Assembly (NCBI GenBank): GCA_947453885.1
Contig: CANGIF010000004.1
Coordinates: 1-64,000 of the forward strand
Direction of reading: 5' to 3'
DNA: 64,000 bases
Origin: Flavobacteriaceae bacterium
Lineage (GTDB): Bacteria; Bacteroidota; Bacteroidia; Flavobacteriales; Flavobacteriaceae
Every line of letters starts with the position of its first letter. Positions within the stretch are counted from its first letter, which is position 1. The translations under genes and the position numbers were made by a program. This document shows, piece after piece, positions 1 through 9,776 of the stretch. The notes below the pieces were generated by a model. That model was not told the DNA's origin, ran no database searches, and saw nothing but the letters and a program-made list of their open reading frames with translations.

Positions 1-176
1 AAATACAACTTCTTTTCGCTTTTCCTAATCTTTTTTAACCCTTTTTCTCAATTTATTTTTAAAACTCTGATTGGGAATCCTATAACTGTTAAGCTTTTCT
101 TATCTTTAGTCAAATTTACTTGTCATTATTAATGTTTGTGACTCGTTTTCGAGGGGTGATGGATTAAATTGAATAT

Positions 177-1412
177 TTAATCAAATCGAATAGCTTTTAC
201 TGGGGATATTTTTGTGACTAAATACGATGGTATTAACAAAACCAATAGGCAAATGACTATTGTTCCTATGTTGAGAAAAAATATAGATTGCCATTCAATA
301 TAAACTGGTGCAACGCTGACATAATAATTTTCTGGAGGAAGTTTGATTATACTAAATTTTAGTTGAATATACAAAATTAAAAGTCCAATTAAATTTCCCC
401 AGAACAAACCTTTTACTATCAAATAAAAAGCGTTATAAATAAATATTCTTCTAACGATCCAATTATTTGCTCCAATTGCTTTTAAAACTCCAATCATTTG
501 TGTCCTCTCTAATATTAGAACCAATAATGCAACAACCATGTTTATAGATGCTACAATAGTCATGATTATAAGTATTGTAATTATATTGAAATCAAATAAT
601 TCCAACCATTCAAAAATATTTCTATATTTTTCCAAAATAGTTTTGGTGTCTAAAGTTGAAGTTGTTGCTTTATATATTTGATTTCCCTTTAATTTAATGT
701 CATCAAAATTATCAATAAAAACTTCAAAAACACCGATTTGATTTGGTTTCCAGTGGTTAATTAATTGCAAATGTCTAATGTCTCCAAAAATATAAGTTGC
801 ATCAAATTCTTGAAATCCTGAATTATAAATCCCAACAACTTTAAAACGACGAAGATTAGGCAATCCATTATGATTTTCTTTCATAAAAAAAGTATTGAAC
901 TTACTGCCAACAGTGATATTCAATCTATTTGAAATATATTGAGAAATTAACACTTCTTGATTCAATGATGCTTTTAAATTAGGTAATCGACCTTTCACAA
1001 GATATTCTCTTAAATTATTCCAATTATAGTCAAGTCCAACTCCTTTAAAAATAATTCCTTCAAAAGAATTTTCTGTACGAATTATTCCAGCCTTAGTGAC
1101 TACTGCTTGAATATGACTAATACCTTCAACATTTTTGAACTTGGGATAAAATTCTTGATTAATAGATAATGGAGTTGTACTTACTTGGGACTGATTGTCA
1201 TCGTAATTAGAAATAATTACATGTCCGCTAAAAGCAGCTATTTTTTCTCTAATTTTTCGTTGTAATCCAACTCCAGTAGCAACAGATACAATCATCATTA
1301 TCATTCCAATAGCAATTGCAGCAATTGCAATTTTTATAATTGGCGCAGATATACTACTTTTATGGTCTTTAGCAGTTATTAATCGTTTGGCTATGAAATA
1401 TTCTAGTTTCAA
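177..1412 (-). CDS. ABC transporter permease, LolC/LolE (FtsX-like) family
   Basis: Probable inner-membrane permease of the lipoprotein-releasing LolCDE type. It has a short cytoplasmic start (LEYFIAKRL), a first membrane segment at about residues 25-50, a large periplasmic domain to about residue 270, then three more hydrophobic segments ending in LVTKISPVKAIRFD. That layout of one segment, one domain and three segments is typical of LolC/E and MacB/FtsX permeases. No ATG precedes the conserved region. I chose the TTG at 1412, which gives MKLEYFIAKRL and 411 residues; a TTG at 1436 would add eight residues. The gene is alone on this strand here, and the partner ATPase (LolD) is not in the window. 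Family assignment is firm, but the exact substrate is inferred. Confidence 0.85.
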   Translation of the reverse strand: MKLEYFIAKRLITAKDHKSSISAPIIKIAIAAIAIGMIMMIVSVATGVGLQRKIREKIAAFSGHVIISNYDDNQSQVSTTPLSINQEFYPKFKNVEGISHIQAVVTKAGIIRTENSFEGIIFKGVGLDYNWNNLREYLVKGRLPNLKASLNQEVLISQYISNRLNITVGSKFNTFFMKENHNGLPNLRRFKVVGIYNSGFQEFDATYIFGDIRHLQLINHWKPNQIGVFEVFIDNFDDIKLKGNQIYKATTSTLDTKTILEKYRNIFEWLELFDFNIITILIIMTIVASINMVVALLVLILERTQMIGVLKAIGANNWIVRRIFIYNAFYLIVKGLFWGNLIGLLILYIQLKFSIIKLPPENYYVSVAPVYIEWQSIFFLNIGTIVICLLVLLIPSYLVTKISPVKAIRFD

Positions 1413-1448
1413 TAATTTGGATTGTATTAAAGGCAAAGATAAAGAAAG

Positions 1449-1481
1449 GTTTAAAGTTTAAAGTTAAAAAGTTAAAAGTTT
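1449..1481. repeat. short AT-rich GTTAAA-type microrepeat
   Basis: The 33 bases just before the ATG at 1482 are built from imperfect copies of a 6-8 base unit reading roughly GTTTAAA or GTTAAAA. Similar wording recurs at about 3276-3330. It looks like a slippage-type low-complexity tract in the 5' leader. No function is evident. Confidence 0.5.
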
Positions 1482-2741
1482 ATGAGAAAATATATTTTAA
1501 CAACAATTCTATTTTTATTAATTACTTCTTGCAAAGGTCAAAATAAGTTAAAAAATGAAAATCGAGAGTCGGAAGTTAAACTATCTGAATCTAAGATTGA
1601 TTCTACAATTATAACTGGTGCTGAAAGATACACTGTTTATCTCCCAATCTTAAAAAATAAAAAAATTGGAATTGTTACTAATCAAACTGGAGGAATTCAC
1701 AAAAAAGGGAGAATAATAGTTATTAATGGGGGAGAAGCTGAAGAAGCAGATCAAAATATTTCAATTGTTGATTTATTATTAAATCAAAAAATTAACATTA
1801 CTAAAATCTTTGCACCTGAACATGGTTTTAGAGGTACTGAAGACGCTGGGGAACATGTGATTGATGGAAAAGACGTGAAAACTAATTTACCAATTATTTC
1901 TTTATATGGAAACAATAAAAAACCAAAACCAGAACAATTAGACGGAATTGATGTGATGATATTTGATTTGCAGGATGTTGGTGTTCGTTTTTATACTTAT
2001 ATAAGTTCTTTACATTATATTATGGAGGCATGTGCTGAAAATAACATACAGTTACTAGTTTTTGACAGACCTAATCCAAATGGAAGTATTGTTGACGGTC
2101 CGATTCTTGAAAAGGAATATAATAGTTTTGTGGGAATGCATCCAATTCCATTGCTTTATGGAATGACGATTGGAGAATATGCTAGAATGATTAATGGAGA
2201 GCACTGGTTAAAAAATGGAATTCAATGTAATTTAAAAGTAATTCATTGTTTAAATTATAAACGAGAAATGATTTATTGTTTACCTGTAAAACCATCTCCA
2301 AATTTACCAAATGACCAGGCAATAAACCTATATGCTAGTTTGTGCTTATTCGAGGGAACCAATGTAAGTGTTGGAAGAGGAACAGAAAAACAATTTCAAA
2401 TATATGGCTCACCATTTTTAGCTAAAAGTAATTTTAGTTTTACACCAATACCGAATTTTGGAGCTAAAGAACCTGTTTTTAAAAACAAATTGTGTTATGG
2501 TGAAGATTTGACTACAATTCAAAAAGTTAATAAATTAGAATTGAAATGGTTAATTAAAGCGTATAATTCAACGTCCGATAAATCAAAGTTTTTCAATGAT
2601 TTTTTTACCAAATTAGCTGGCACGAAAAAACTACAACAGCAAATAGAAGCAGAAGTTTCTGAAAATGATATCCGAAAATCTTGGAAAAAAGATTTAGAGG
2701 AATTTATGATTATGCGAATGAAATATTTAATTTATGAATAG
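1482..2741 (+). CDS. DUF1343 / NamZ-like exo-beta-N-acetylmuramidase lipoprotein
   Basis: A lipoprotein of the DUF1343 family. Characterised members (NamZ of Bacillus subtilis and Tannerella forsythia) remove non-reducing terminal N-acetylmuramic acid from peptidoglycan fragments, so a role in wall turnover or salvage is likely. The signal peptide ends in the lipobox ITSC with Cys17. Family-typical segments follow: GIVTNQTG, FAPEHGFRG, MIFDLQDVGVRFYTYISS, VFDRPNPNG, PLLYGMTIGEYA, PSPNLPN and LFEGTNVSVGRGTEKQFQIYG. The length of 419 residues suits the family. It is divergent from the permease before it and convergent with the next gene, so it is probably monocistronic. Confidence is high for the family and moderate for the exact reaction. 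Confidence 0.85.
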   Translation: MRKYILTTILFLLITSCKGQNKLKNENRESEVKLSESKIDSTIITGAERYTVYLPILKNKKIGIVTNQTGGIHKKGRIIVINGGEAEEADQNISIVDLLLNQKINITKIFAPEHGFRGTEDAGEHVIDGKDVKTNLPIISLYGNNKKPKPEQLDGIDVMIFDLQDVGVRFYTYISSLHYIMEACAENNIQLLVFDRPNPNGSIVDGPILEKEYNSFVGMHPIPLLYGMTIGEYARMINGEHWLKNGIQCNLKVIHCLNYKREMIYCLPVKPSPNLPNDQAINLYASLCLFEGTNVSVGRGTEKQFQIYGSPFLAKSNFSFTPIPNFGAKEPVFKNKLCYGEDLTTIQKVNKLELKWLIKAYNSTSDKSKFFNDFFTKLAGTKKLQQQIEAEVSENDIRKSWKKDLEEFMIMRMKYLIYE

Positions 2742-2782
2742 GAATAAAAAATAAAAAACTAGATCCACTTTGGGATATATTA

Positions 2783-3277
2783 CTACAATATTAATTTCTT
2801 CTTCATTACTTCAACAATATTATATGCCGCAGGACAAATTGAAACATTTTTTAGAGTTAAATCAGAAATTTGATGAAATTTTTTTCTATCTGTATGTGGG
2901 AATTCTCGACATGCTTTTGGACGAACATCATAAATAAAACACTTGTTATTTGATTCTAAAAAAGAACAAGGTACACTTTGCAAAACATAATCCTTATCTT
3001 CATCAATCCTTAAATAAATTTCAATAAATTGTTGTGGTTTTAGCTTTAAATATTTAGAAATTCTCTCAATATCTGCAGAAGTAAATAAGGGACCTGTAGT
3101 TTTACAACAATTGGCACAATCTAAACAATTTGTCTTTTTAAATTCTGAATCATGTAAATCTTGCATGATGTAATCCAGATTTTTAGGTGCTTTTTTTTTC
3201 AACTTATCAAAATACTTTTTATTTTCGATATGCTTATCTTTGGCAAGTTTTCCTAGTTCGTTTACTATTGCTTTCAA
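2783..3277 (-). CDS. YkgJ family cysteine-cluster protein
   Basis: A small cytoplasmic protein with the cysteine pattern of the YkgJ (zinc/iron-chelating) family: CLDCANCCK near the start, then a single Cys, a CFIYDVRPKACREFPH block and a late CPAAYN. The biochemical role of the family is not settled; metal binding is assumed from the cysteines. I chose the TTG at 3277, giving a 164-residue protein that begins just before the conserved KLAKDKHIENKKYFDKLKKK stretch. A start at 3358 would overlap the divergent methyltransferase and add a lysine/phenylalanine-rich segment that looks untranslated. The start is uncertain, the family is not. Confidence 0.8.
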   Translation of the reverse strand: MKAIVNELGKLAKDKHIENKKYFDKLKKKAPKNLDYIMQDLHDSEFKKTNCLDCANCCKTTGPLFTSADIERISKYLKLKPQQFIEIYLRIDEDKDYVLQSVPCSFLESNNKCFIYDVRPKACREFPHTDRKKFHQISDLTLKNVSICPAAYNIVEVMKKKLIL

Positions 3278-3338
3278 GTTAAAAGTTTTAAAAATGAACT
3301 TCAAAGTTAAACAACTTTTAACCTTAAACTTAATAAAA

Positions 3339-4040
3339 ATGTTAGATTTATTCGGCAAAGCAATATTAGATTATCAAATAAAAAACAAATCGGAAAATTT
3401 AATAACTGAAACTTCAATATCTGAAGCAGATGAAATGGATATCTCCTATTTATTTCGAACCTATAATGAAATGCCTAAAATTGAACAATTGGCTTTAGAT
3501 CTAACTAAAGGAAAAACACTAGATGTTGGATGTGGTGCTGGAAGTCATAGTTTGTTTTTACAAAATGAAAGAAAAATTATCGTAAAAGCAATAGACATTT
3601 CTGAAAATGCTATAAAAACATGTAAACTTAGAGGTTTGGAACAAGCCCTTTGTCAAGATGTATTAACAATAAACTCAGAAAAATTTGATACTATTTTACT
3701 TCTAATGAATGGAACTGGAATATTCAAAAAAAAAGAAATGAGTATAGATTATTTAATTCATTTAAAAAAATTGCTTGCAGAAAATGGACAAATTTTAATT
3801 GACAGTTCGGACATAAAGTATATGTACACTAAAACTAAACTAAAAAAAATGACTAAAGAAAACAAGTATTATGGCGAAATAGAATTTACAATTACTTACA
3901 AAAATAAAACAGGAATACCATTCCCATGGCTATATCTAGATTGCAATACATTTAAAAAATTATCGGAAAAAGTAGGATTTAAATTTGAAGTAGTGCAAAA
4001 AGGAACACATTTTGATTATTTAGCAAAACTATCCATATAA
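3339..4040 (+). CDS. class I SAM-dependent methyltransferase
   Basis: Soluble Rossmann-fold methyltransferase of 233 residues. Motif I is LDVGCGAGSHSLFL, followed by the acidic motif II position AIDISENAI, and a later strand reads FDTILLLMNGTGIF. The substrate cannot be read from the sequence. I chose the ATG at 3339 (MLDLFGKAILDYQ). A longer frame back to 3240 would run through the start of the divergent YkgJ gene and carries no recognisable domain. The gene ends a few bases before a strong hairpin that also faces the SusD gene. Confidence 0.8.
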   Translation: MLDLFGKAILDYQIKNKSENLITETSISEADEMDISYLFRTYNEMPKIEQLALDLTKGKTLDVGCGAGSHSLFLQNERKIIVKAIDISENAIKTCKLRGLEQALCQDVLTINSEKFDTILLLMNGTGIFKKKEMSIDYLIHLKKLLAENGQILIDSSDIKYMYTKTKLKKMTKENKYYGEIEFTITYKNKTGIPFPWLYLDCNTFKKLSEKVGFKFEVVQKGTHFDYLAKLSI

Positions 4041-4041
4041 A

Positions 4042-4069
4042 AAAAGAGCTACCTTTCGATAGCTCTTTT
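4042..4069. terminator. bidirectional terminator hairpin (methyltransferase / susD)
   Basis: A perfect 10-bp inverted repeat: AAAAGAGCTA at 4042-4051 and TAGCTCTTTT at 4060-4069, around an 8-base loop. A-rich and T-rich flanks give a U-run on both strands. It sits between two convergent genes and should end transcripts from both sides. Confidence 0.85.
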
Positions 4070-4092
4070 GTAATAATAAATTTCAATAAAAA

Positions 4093-5724
4093 CTAATTTC
4101 CTAAAGCAGGGTTACCTTGTAACCAGAAAGGAGAAGTTGTATTAATAGTAAACACATCTGCTGTAGAAACATTTGGTACATTAGCTGAATTTGCTACATA
4201 TTCTGAACTTGCATAAATCAAACGATAAGGTTTACGTAATCCAGCAGGAGCTGTTGTTGCTAAAGGCGTTACTGGGTAACCTGTTCTTGTATAATCTATA
4301 TAAGATTCAACACCATGAACTCCCATTAAGGCAATCCATTTTTGAGTCATAATAGCTTTAATTTTCAAATCATCAGTTGTTGAAGCAGTCCATCCCAAAC
4401 CTGGTTTAGCACTAATTGAAGTTCTGTAAGAAGCAGCTGCAGTAGCTGCTGAAGCAACTCCTAAACGTGCAAATGAAGCGTCAATACCTGTATTAAAATT
4501 AGAAGAAGCACCTGAAAAAATGGCTGGATAACGAACCGCAGCTTCTGCTTGTAAAAATGCTGATTCTGATAAAGTCATTACAAAACCATTGTTTGAAGCC
4601 ATTAACTCTAAATCAGAAATAAAAGCTACAGGCTCAGGTTGCGCAATATAAGGATTAAGTAATCCATAACCCATACGAGCAGGAGTACCAGATGAAGGAA
4701 CGTCAACCAAATTACTTCCTTGAGTTACTCCTTTTAAAGTACCTCTAAATAATCTACCAGCTCTTGCGTCTGCAATTCCAGGATAAACAGTTCCTGATCC
4801 TGGAACTACATCTGTACCATTAGATGCAGCATTGTTTCTTAAAAATTTATACGCATGACCAGACATACAAATAAAAGTCCAATTTTGAGTAGCTGTTCCA
4901 CCACTATAAGCAAAAGTATTAAAGAATGGATTTGCTTGAGCAGCAGTTGGTGAAACACCAGCATAACCAGGATTAATTGTTACATCAGCAGTTACAAAAT
5001 TTTGAGGTAAAGTTGCTAATTTAGAATCTCTATAAGTAGCTACAGCACCTGTTGAATTTGACATTCTTAACAACATTCTTAATTCAACAGTATTTGCAAA
5101 TTGTGTCCATTTTGCCATATCTCCACCTAACATCGTATCAACAGCAGCAATGTCTTCTACTTTTGCTGGATCAGCATTAGCAATCAAAGTACGTGCTTGT
5201 TCCAATTCAGAAATTAGTTGTCTGTAAATAAATTGATCGTCATTATAAGAAGGAGTTGTATTAGCAGTACCTAAAAATGCAGTAGTATAAGGTGCATCAC
5301 CATATAAATCTACTATGTATTGCATGTAATGCGCTTTACATATTTTAGAAACAGCAATATAATAATCATAAACTCCATCAGGATTTGGATATTGTGAAAT
5401 CAACTGAAAGTTGTTTACTCCTCGGTATAAACCATCCCAAATTCCGTTATAGAACGTATTGTTAATATTTAATTGATATTCATTAGCAAACCCACCTGTA
5501 AAAGAAGCAACGTTTGCAGCCCAAGAATTCATGAATACATTCCCCAATTCATTCATAGTTGTAGCTTGTGTTCTGAAAGTATTGGTTTGAGCAGCTGAAA
5601 GCAAATCTTTTGGCTGTAAGCCACTATAAGTTACTTGATTTGGATTGGTGTTTACATCCAAATAGTTATCGCACGAAAACAGCATTGCAGCTACTAACGG
5701 CAGTATTAATTTAAATTTTTTCAT
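4093..5724 (-). CDS. SusD/RagB-family nutrient-binding outer membrane lipoprotein
   Basis: Surface lipoprotein of the SusD family (SusD-like_2 type), the lid of a SusCD importer. The signal peptide ends at the lipobox LFSC with Cys18. The N-terminal DNYLDVNTNPNQ, an early helical WDGLYRGVNNFQ region and the late SESAFLQAEAAVRYP segment match the family, as does the length of 543 residues. It lies 11 bases downstream of its SusC partner and is surely co-transcribed with it. The substrate is unknown: no glycoside hydrolase, peptidase or sigma/anti-sigma pair adjoins the pair. Classification is firm. Confidence 0.92.
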   Translation of the reverse strand: MKKFKLILPLVAAMLFSCDNYLDVNTNPNQVTYSGLQPKDLLSAAQTNTFRTQATTMNELGNVFMNSWAANVASFTGGFANEYQLNINNTFYNGIWDGLYRGVNNFQLISQYPNPDGVYDYYIAVSKICKAHYMQYIVDLYGDAPYTTAFLGTANTTPSYNDDQFIYRQLISELEQARTLIANADPAKVEDIAAVDTMLGGDMAKWTQFANTVELRMLLRMSNSTGAVATYRDSKLATLPQNFVTADVTINPGYAGVSPTAAQANPFFNTFAYSGGTATQNWTFICMSGHAYKFLRNNAASNGTDVVPGSGTVYPGIADARAGRLFRGTLKGVTQGSNLVDVPSSGTPARMGYGLLNPYIAQPEPVAFISDLELMASNNGFVMTLSESAFLQAEAAVRYPAIFSGASSNFNTGIDASFARLGVASAATAAASYRTSISAKPGLGWTASTTDDLKIKAIMTQKWIALMGVHGVESYIDYTRTGYPVTPLATTAPAGLRKPYRLIYASSEYVANSANVPNVSTADVFTINTTSPFWLQGNPALGN

Positions 5725-5735
5725 TGTTTAATTAA

Positions 5736-8700
5736 TTAAAAGGTTAAGTTAAGACTAAATCCATAAGTTTTTGTAGTTGGATATTGCCCTACATTAGCTA
5801 TCCCTTGTGCATTACCAGTAGTGTTAGAAGCTTCAGGATCTGTGTATCCTTTGTTTTCTTTAGCTAAAAGTACAAAAGGATTTCTAGCATTTACACCAAA
5901 ACGTAATGAAGTTAAGTGTATTTTTTCAATCATTTTTACAGGTAAACTGTAGCTTAATGCTAACTCTCTTACTTTTAAAGCAGTACCGTCAATAACTAAA
6001 GCTTCTCCTGTATTTGCAAAATTATTAGAATAATAATTCAATACTCCAGCATAACCACCACCATTTACCATAGTTGTATTAGCTGTATAAACTGGTGCTG
6101 CAGCAGTACCTGTGTTTTGAACAGAACCTGGGAATAAATACCCAACGTTTCTATCAAAGTTAGCTGAATCTTCTAAATGACCTGACCAAGCTAATTGACG
6201 CATAGTTTCTGAATATAATTTATTACCAGTTCTGTAATCTAATACAGTTGTCAATTTAAAGCCTTTGTATTCGAATGAGTTAGTAAAACCAAGAATGTAA
6301 TCAGGTGTTGATTTTCCTAATTTTTGGAAAGTTGAAGTTGTTAATGGAATTCCGTTAGCTCCAACTATAACATTCCCTTGAGGATCTCTTTGGTAAGCAG
6401 TTCCTTTTATAGAAGGAAAATCTTCTCCAACAGTAGCAAAAATACCAACAAATGTGTTAGACTGTAAATTTACTTCATCAACACCGTTTGCTAAAGAAAC
6501 TACTTTAGTTCTATAAGTAGTATAACTTCCTTTAATATCCCATCTGAAATTATCTGTTTTTACTGGATTTAAACCTAAATCAATTTCAAATCCTTTGTTT
6601 TGTAAATTCCCAACATTATCTAACATACTTGAAATTCCTGATGCAGAAGAAGTTGTTTTTCTAGTAATCAAATCTTTAGTGTCTGATTGAAAGAATGATC
6701 CTTCTAAAGTTACTCTACTTCCTTTAAGGAAACCTAAACTAAAACCAAACTCTTTAGTTGTAACATATTCTGGTTTAATATCAGGATTAATTTGAGAAAC
6801 ATTGTAAACATAAGAATTCAAATTTCCAAATGAATATCCTGTACCTTGAGTACCTGGAGCGTCATACGTTTGGTAAGCAGAAACTGCTGTTGTATTACCT
6901 GTAATTACGTAACTAGTATTTAATTTAGCATACGTCAAAATACTGTTCTCTTTCAAAGCTGAAAAAGCTTTTGTTGGAATAAACGACACCCCAATACTTG
7001 GATAAAACTGTGATGTTTTAACTACAGATGTCTTTTCGTATCTTGCAGTAGTATTTAAAAACAAATAATCCAAGTATGAAAAATCAGCATTTACAAAAGC
7101 AGAAACTCGTCTTGTTCTTGTCCATCTATTGTCTAATTTTGAAGAATTGTTTGGAGAAATGAACTGACTTGGTGTAGCCGACTCAGTAGTATTATTCAAA
7201 ACTCCGTTTAAAACTAATAGATTTTCAGGATTGTAAATACCGGCTTTATCAATTCCAGTACCACCCACTGTAGTGATTTTAAAGAAACGATCTTCTAAGT
7301 TACTACCTACGTTGAATTTAGCACCAATTTTATCTGTCAGTTTGTAATCAAAGTTAACCAAAACTGTACTAAAAATATTTCTTCTGTAAATGTTACTTAA
7401 ATAATAAGATGAAGTAATTCCACTTCCTCCTAAATCTGCGTATGTCATTTGAGATGCACCTCCATAAGTATATGGAGCTGTAAAATTATACCCATAGTTA
7501 ATATTTGTAAAACCATCATTATGGTAATCACTAGCTGTATTTGTTAATTGTACATTTCCTAAATAACTTACATCAATATTTTTATTGATTTTATAACCTA
7601 GATTAGTAGATCCTGTAAAAATATCACTGGCATCGTTATATCGCAAGTGCTCTCTTTTCCAATAAGGTGAGCGGAAATAAACAGTCCAGTGATGTACGTT
7701 ATCACCTCCTGAATACTGATCAATTGGAATATTTGAAGCCGTTTGTAATAAATCAGAATACAAATCACTTTCAGTTTGTGTAGCATTTTGTGCAGTGTAG
7801 TTAACATTAGCATCTATACTAAAGTTACCCATTTTTTTACCTGCTTTTAAAACGAAAGAGTTTCTAATTAAATTATCCCCTGCAACTACATACTCTGTAT
7901 TTTGTCTGTTGTAATTAAACAAGACATACCCATCTTCACCACCAGCATTTAAGCTGAATCCATTTTGTAAAACAGTTCCAGTTCTGAAGAATTTTTTGAT
8001 ATTGTTTTGATCTCCTACCCATGGAGCCATAATAAACTGTCCGTTAGCTTGAGGCAATCCTGTTGGTTGTAAAGTTCCTGCATACAAAGGATCGTCAAAA
8101 GCTGGTCCCCAACCTCCATTTTCAAATGGAACGTGGTGTCCTGGATTTCCAGTACCATCATCAAATCCATCGTCTGTTGCCCAACCTTGTCCGTATCTAG
8201 TTTGACGAGTTGGCATAAATGAAATGGTTTCAAAATCAATAGAAGAATTTACAGAAACATTAAGTTTGGAATTTTTAGATCCTTTTTTAGTTGTAACAAT
8301 AATTACACCATTCGAACCTTGTTCTCCATATAAAGCTGCTCCTTGTTGTCCTTTTACTACGTTTACAGATTCAACTATCTCTGGAGACAATTGTGCTAAA
8401 ATAGCAGCGGTAGAAATAGCGTTATCTATAACTACTAAAGCTTCTGAATTCCCTGTTAACGAACGTGTACCTCTTAATACAATTCTAACTGTTGGTGTAA
8501 TACCATTACTTATTGTATTAATTTGTAAACCCGAAACTTTTCCAGTTAAAGACTGAACCACATTTGGATTTGCAGCTTGGGTAAGTTCTTTTGCCCCTAC
8601 CACTTGTTGAGCAGAAGTTTGAGCATTTTTACCTTTTTTAATACCCATTGAGCCCACAATTACAGTTTCCAATTCTTTTCCTGCAACTGCTAAAGTTACT

Positions 8701-8972
8701 TTGTAAGAATTTGACGATCCAACTGTAACACTTTTATCAGACATACCTATAAAAGATACGACTAATACATCTCCTACTTTAGATTTAATAGTAAATTTAC
8801 CATCAACATCTGTTTGGGTTCCTTTTGTTGTGCCTTTAACTACAACATTTGCACCTGGTAGTGGCCCTGAATTATCAGACACTACTCCTGTAACAGTTTT
8901 CTCTTGAGCAAACGAAAACTGCATTGATAACGCTACTAAGAGCGTAAAAATCCATTTGAACTTTGATCTCAT
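5736..8972 (-). CDS. SusC/RagA-family TonB-dependent outer membrane transporter
   Basis: Outer-membrane TonB-dependent barrel of the SusC type, 1078 residues. The order is: signal peptide ending FSFAQ; a carboxypeptidase-D-regulatory-like domain at about residues 25-105 (VTGVVSDNSGPLPGANVVVK); a plug domain from about 115 (QSLTGKVSGLQI, VRIVLRGTRSL, VVKGQQGAALYGEQGSNGVI); and a long barrel ending in the aromatic sequence FSLNLTF. It works with the SusD lipoprotein encoded 11 bases downstream. TonB/ExbBD energises such importers, and a TonB-like gene occurs at 31-32 kb. The ligand cannot be read from the sequence. Confidence 0.93.
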   Translation of the reverse strand: MRSKFKWIFTLLVALSMQFSFAQEKTVTGVVSDNSGPLPGANVVVKGTTKGTQTDVDGKFTIKSKVGDVLVVSFIGMSDKSVTVGSSNSYKVTLAVAGKELETVIVGSMGIKKGKNAQTSAQQVVGAKELTQAANPNVVQSLTGKVSGLQINTISNGITPTVRIVLRGTRSLTGNSEALVVIDNAISTAAILAQLSPEIVESVNVVKGQQGAALYGEQGSNGVIIVTTKKGSKNSKLNVSVNSSIDFETISFMPTRQTRYGQGWATDDGFDDGTGNPGHHVPFENGGWGPAFDDPLYAGTLQPTGLPQANGQFIMAPWVGDQNNIKKFFRTGTVLQNGFSLNAGGEDGYVLFNYNRQNTEYVVAGDNLIRNSFVLKAGKKMGNFSIDANVNYTAQNATQTESDLYSDLLQTASNIPIDQYSGGDNVHHWTVYFRSPYWKREHLRYNDASDIFTGSTNLGYKINKNIDVSYLGNVQLTNTASDYHNDGFTNINYGYNFTAPYTYGGASQMTYADLGGSGITSSYYLSNIYRRNIFSTVLVNFDYKLTDKIGAKFNVGSNLEDRFFKITTVGGTGIDKAGIYNPENLLVLNGVLNNTTESATPSQFISPNNSSKLDNRWTRTRRVSAFVNADFSYLDYLFLNTTARYEKTSVVKTSQFYPSIGVSFIPTKAFSALKENSILTYAKLNTSYVITGNTTAVSAYQTYDAPGTQGTGYSFGNLNSYVYNVSQINPDIKPEYVTTKEFGFSLGFLKGSRVTLEGSFFQSDTKDLITRKTTSSASGISSMLDNVGNLQNKGFEIDLGLNPVKTDNFRWDIKGSYTTYRTKVVSLANGVDEVNLQSNTFVGIFATVGEDFPSIKGTAYQRDPQGNVIVGANGIPLTTSTFQKLGKSTPDYILGFTNSFEYKGFKLTTVLDYRTGNKLYSETMRQLAWSGHLEDSANFDRNVGYLFPGSVQNTGTAAAPVYTANTTMVNGGGYAGVLNYYSNNFANTGEALVIDGTALKVRELALSYSLPVKMIEKIHLTSLRFGVNARNPFVLLAKENKGYTDPEASNTTGNAQGIANVGQYPTTKTYGFSLNLTF

Positions 8973-9149
8973 ATTATTTTTATTTGAGTTAGTTATTGTG
9001 CAAACTTCTTAATAATTTCTTAAATAAACAAATATTAGTCCGGAATAATACAATTTATTTATGTTAATAAAACTGGCCAATTAAATCACATATCACAAAG
9101 AAGTTATTCAATAGATGCTAATAATTGCAAAAGGTTGCGTCAAAAAGTA

Positions 9150-9157
9150 TATTTTTG
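9150..9157 (+). promoter_or_regulatory. -7 box (TATTTTTG) before rnhB
   Basis: Matches the Bacteroidota -7 consensus TAnnTTTG. Transcription would begin about 7-8 bases downstream, close to the ATG at 9172. That rules out the earlier in-frame start at 9115. No -33 TTG lies at the usual spacing. Confidence 0.45.
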
Positions 9158-9171
9158 CTAAAATTAATTTA

Positions 9172-9771
9172 ATGTTAAGCCCTAAATTTTCTGATTTTCT
9201 ACTTGAAGCTGGTACAGATGAAGCTGGAAGAGGCTGTCTCGCTGGGCCCGTTACTGCAGCAGCAGTAATTCTTCCTGATTTTTTTATTAATGAATTGTTA
9301 AACGACTCCAAGCAAGTAACTGAAAAAGTTAGAGAAAAGTTAAAGTCTATATTAGAAGAACAAAGCACTGCATTTGCCGTTGCACACATAGAATCTGAAA
9401 TCATAGACGAAATCAATATACTTAATGCCTCTATAAAAGCTATGCATGAAGCACTAAATAAACTTGAAGTTCAACCTACTTATATAATAGTAGATGGTAA
9501 TAGATTTAAACCTTTCCAAAACATTCCATACAGTACTATAATTAAAGGAGATTCAAAATTCATGAGTATTGCTGCCGCTTCCATTATAGCAAAAACGTAT
9601 AGAGATACTTATATGAATACCATTCATGAGGAGTTTCCCATGTACAATTGGAAACAAAACAAAGGCTACCCAACTAAAGAACACAGAGATGCTATTAGAA
9701 AATATGGAATTACAAAATACCACCGTTTGAGTTTTAAACTACTTCCAGAACAATTGAGACTTGAATTGTAG
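9172..9771 (+). CDS. rnhB: ribonuclease HII
   Basis: Ribonuclease HII cleaves the RNA strand of RNA/DNA hybrids and starts removal of single ribonucleotides from DNA. The catalytic [17 protein letters not shown] motif lies near the N-terminus, followed by the second acidic site in YIIVDGNRF and the conserved [21 protein letters not shown] block. The length of 199 residues is normal. I chose the ATG at 9172 (MLSPKFSDF) because a -7 promoter box lies just before it; an in-frame ATG at 9115 would precede that box. The gene is convergent with lipB, with only 5 bases between the stops. Confidence 0.93.
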   Translation: MLSPKFSDFLLEAGTDEAGRGCLAGPVTAAAVILPDFFINELLNDSKQVTEKVREKLKSILEEQSTAFAVAHIESEIIDEINILNASIKAMHEALNKLEVQPTYIIVDGNRFKPFQNIPYSTIIKGDSKFMSIAAASIIAKTYRDTYMNTIHEEFPMYNWKQNKGYPTKEHRDAIRKYGITKYHRLSFKLLPEQLRLEL

Positions 9772-9776
9772 TACAA

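Noticed and set aside
1..176. Possible 5' or 3' remnant of a gene at the left edge
   Set aside because: Stops occur in all minus-strand frames and no plus-strand frame shows coding character. A CAAATTTA box at 111-118 could be a minus-strand promoter, but no start codon or frame follows it.
7598..8556. Open frames on other frames within the SusC gene
   Set aside because: They lie wholly inside a clear SusC coding region, have no start context and give unlikely compositions.
9108..9416. Minus-strand frame over rnhB
   Set aside because: It overlaps the catalytic region of a certain gene and encodes no recognisable domain.
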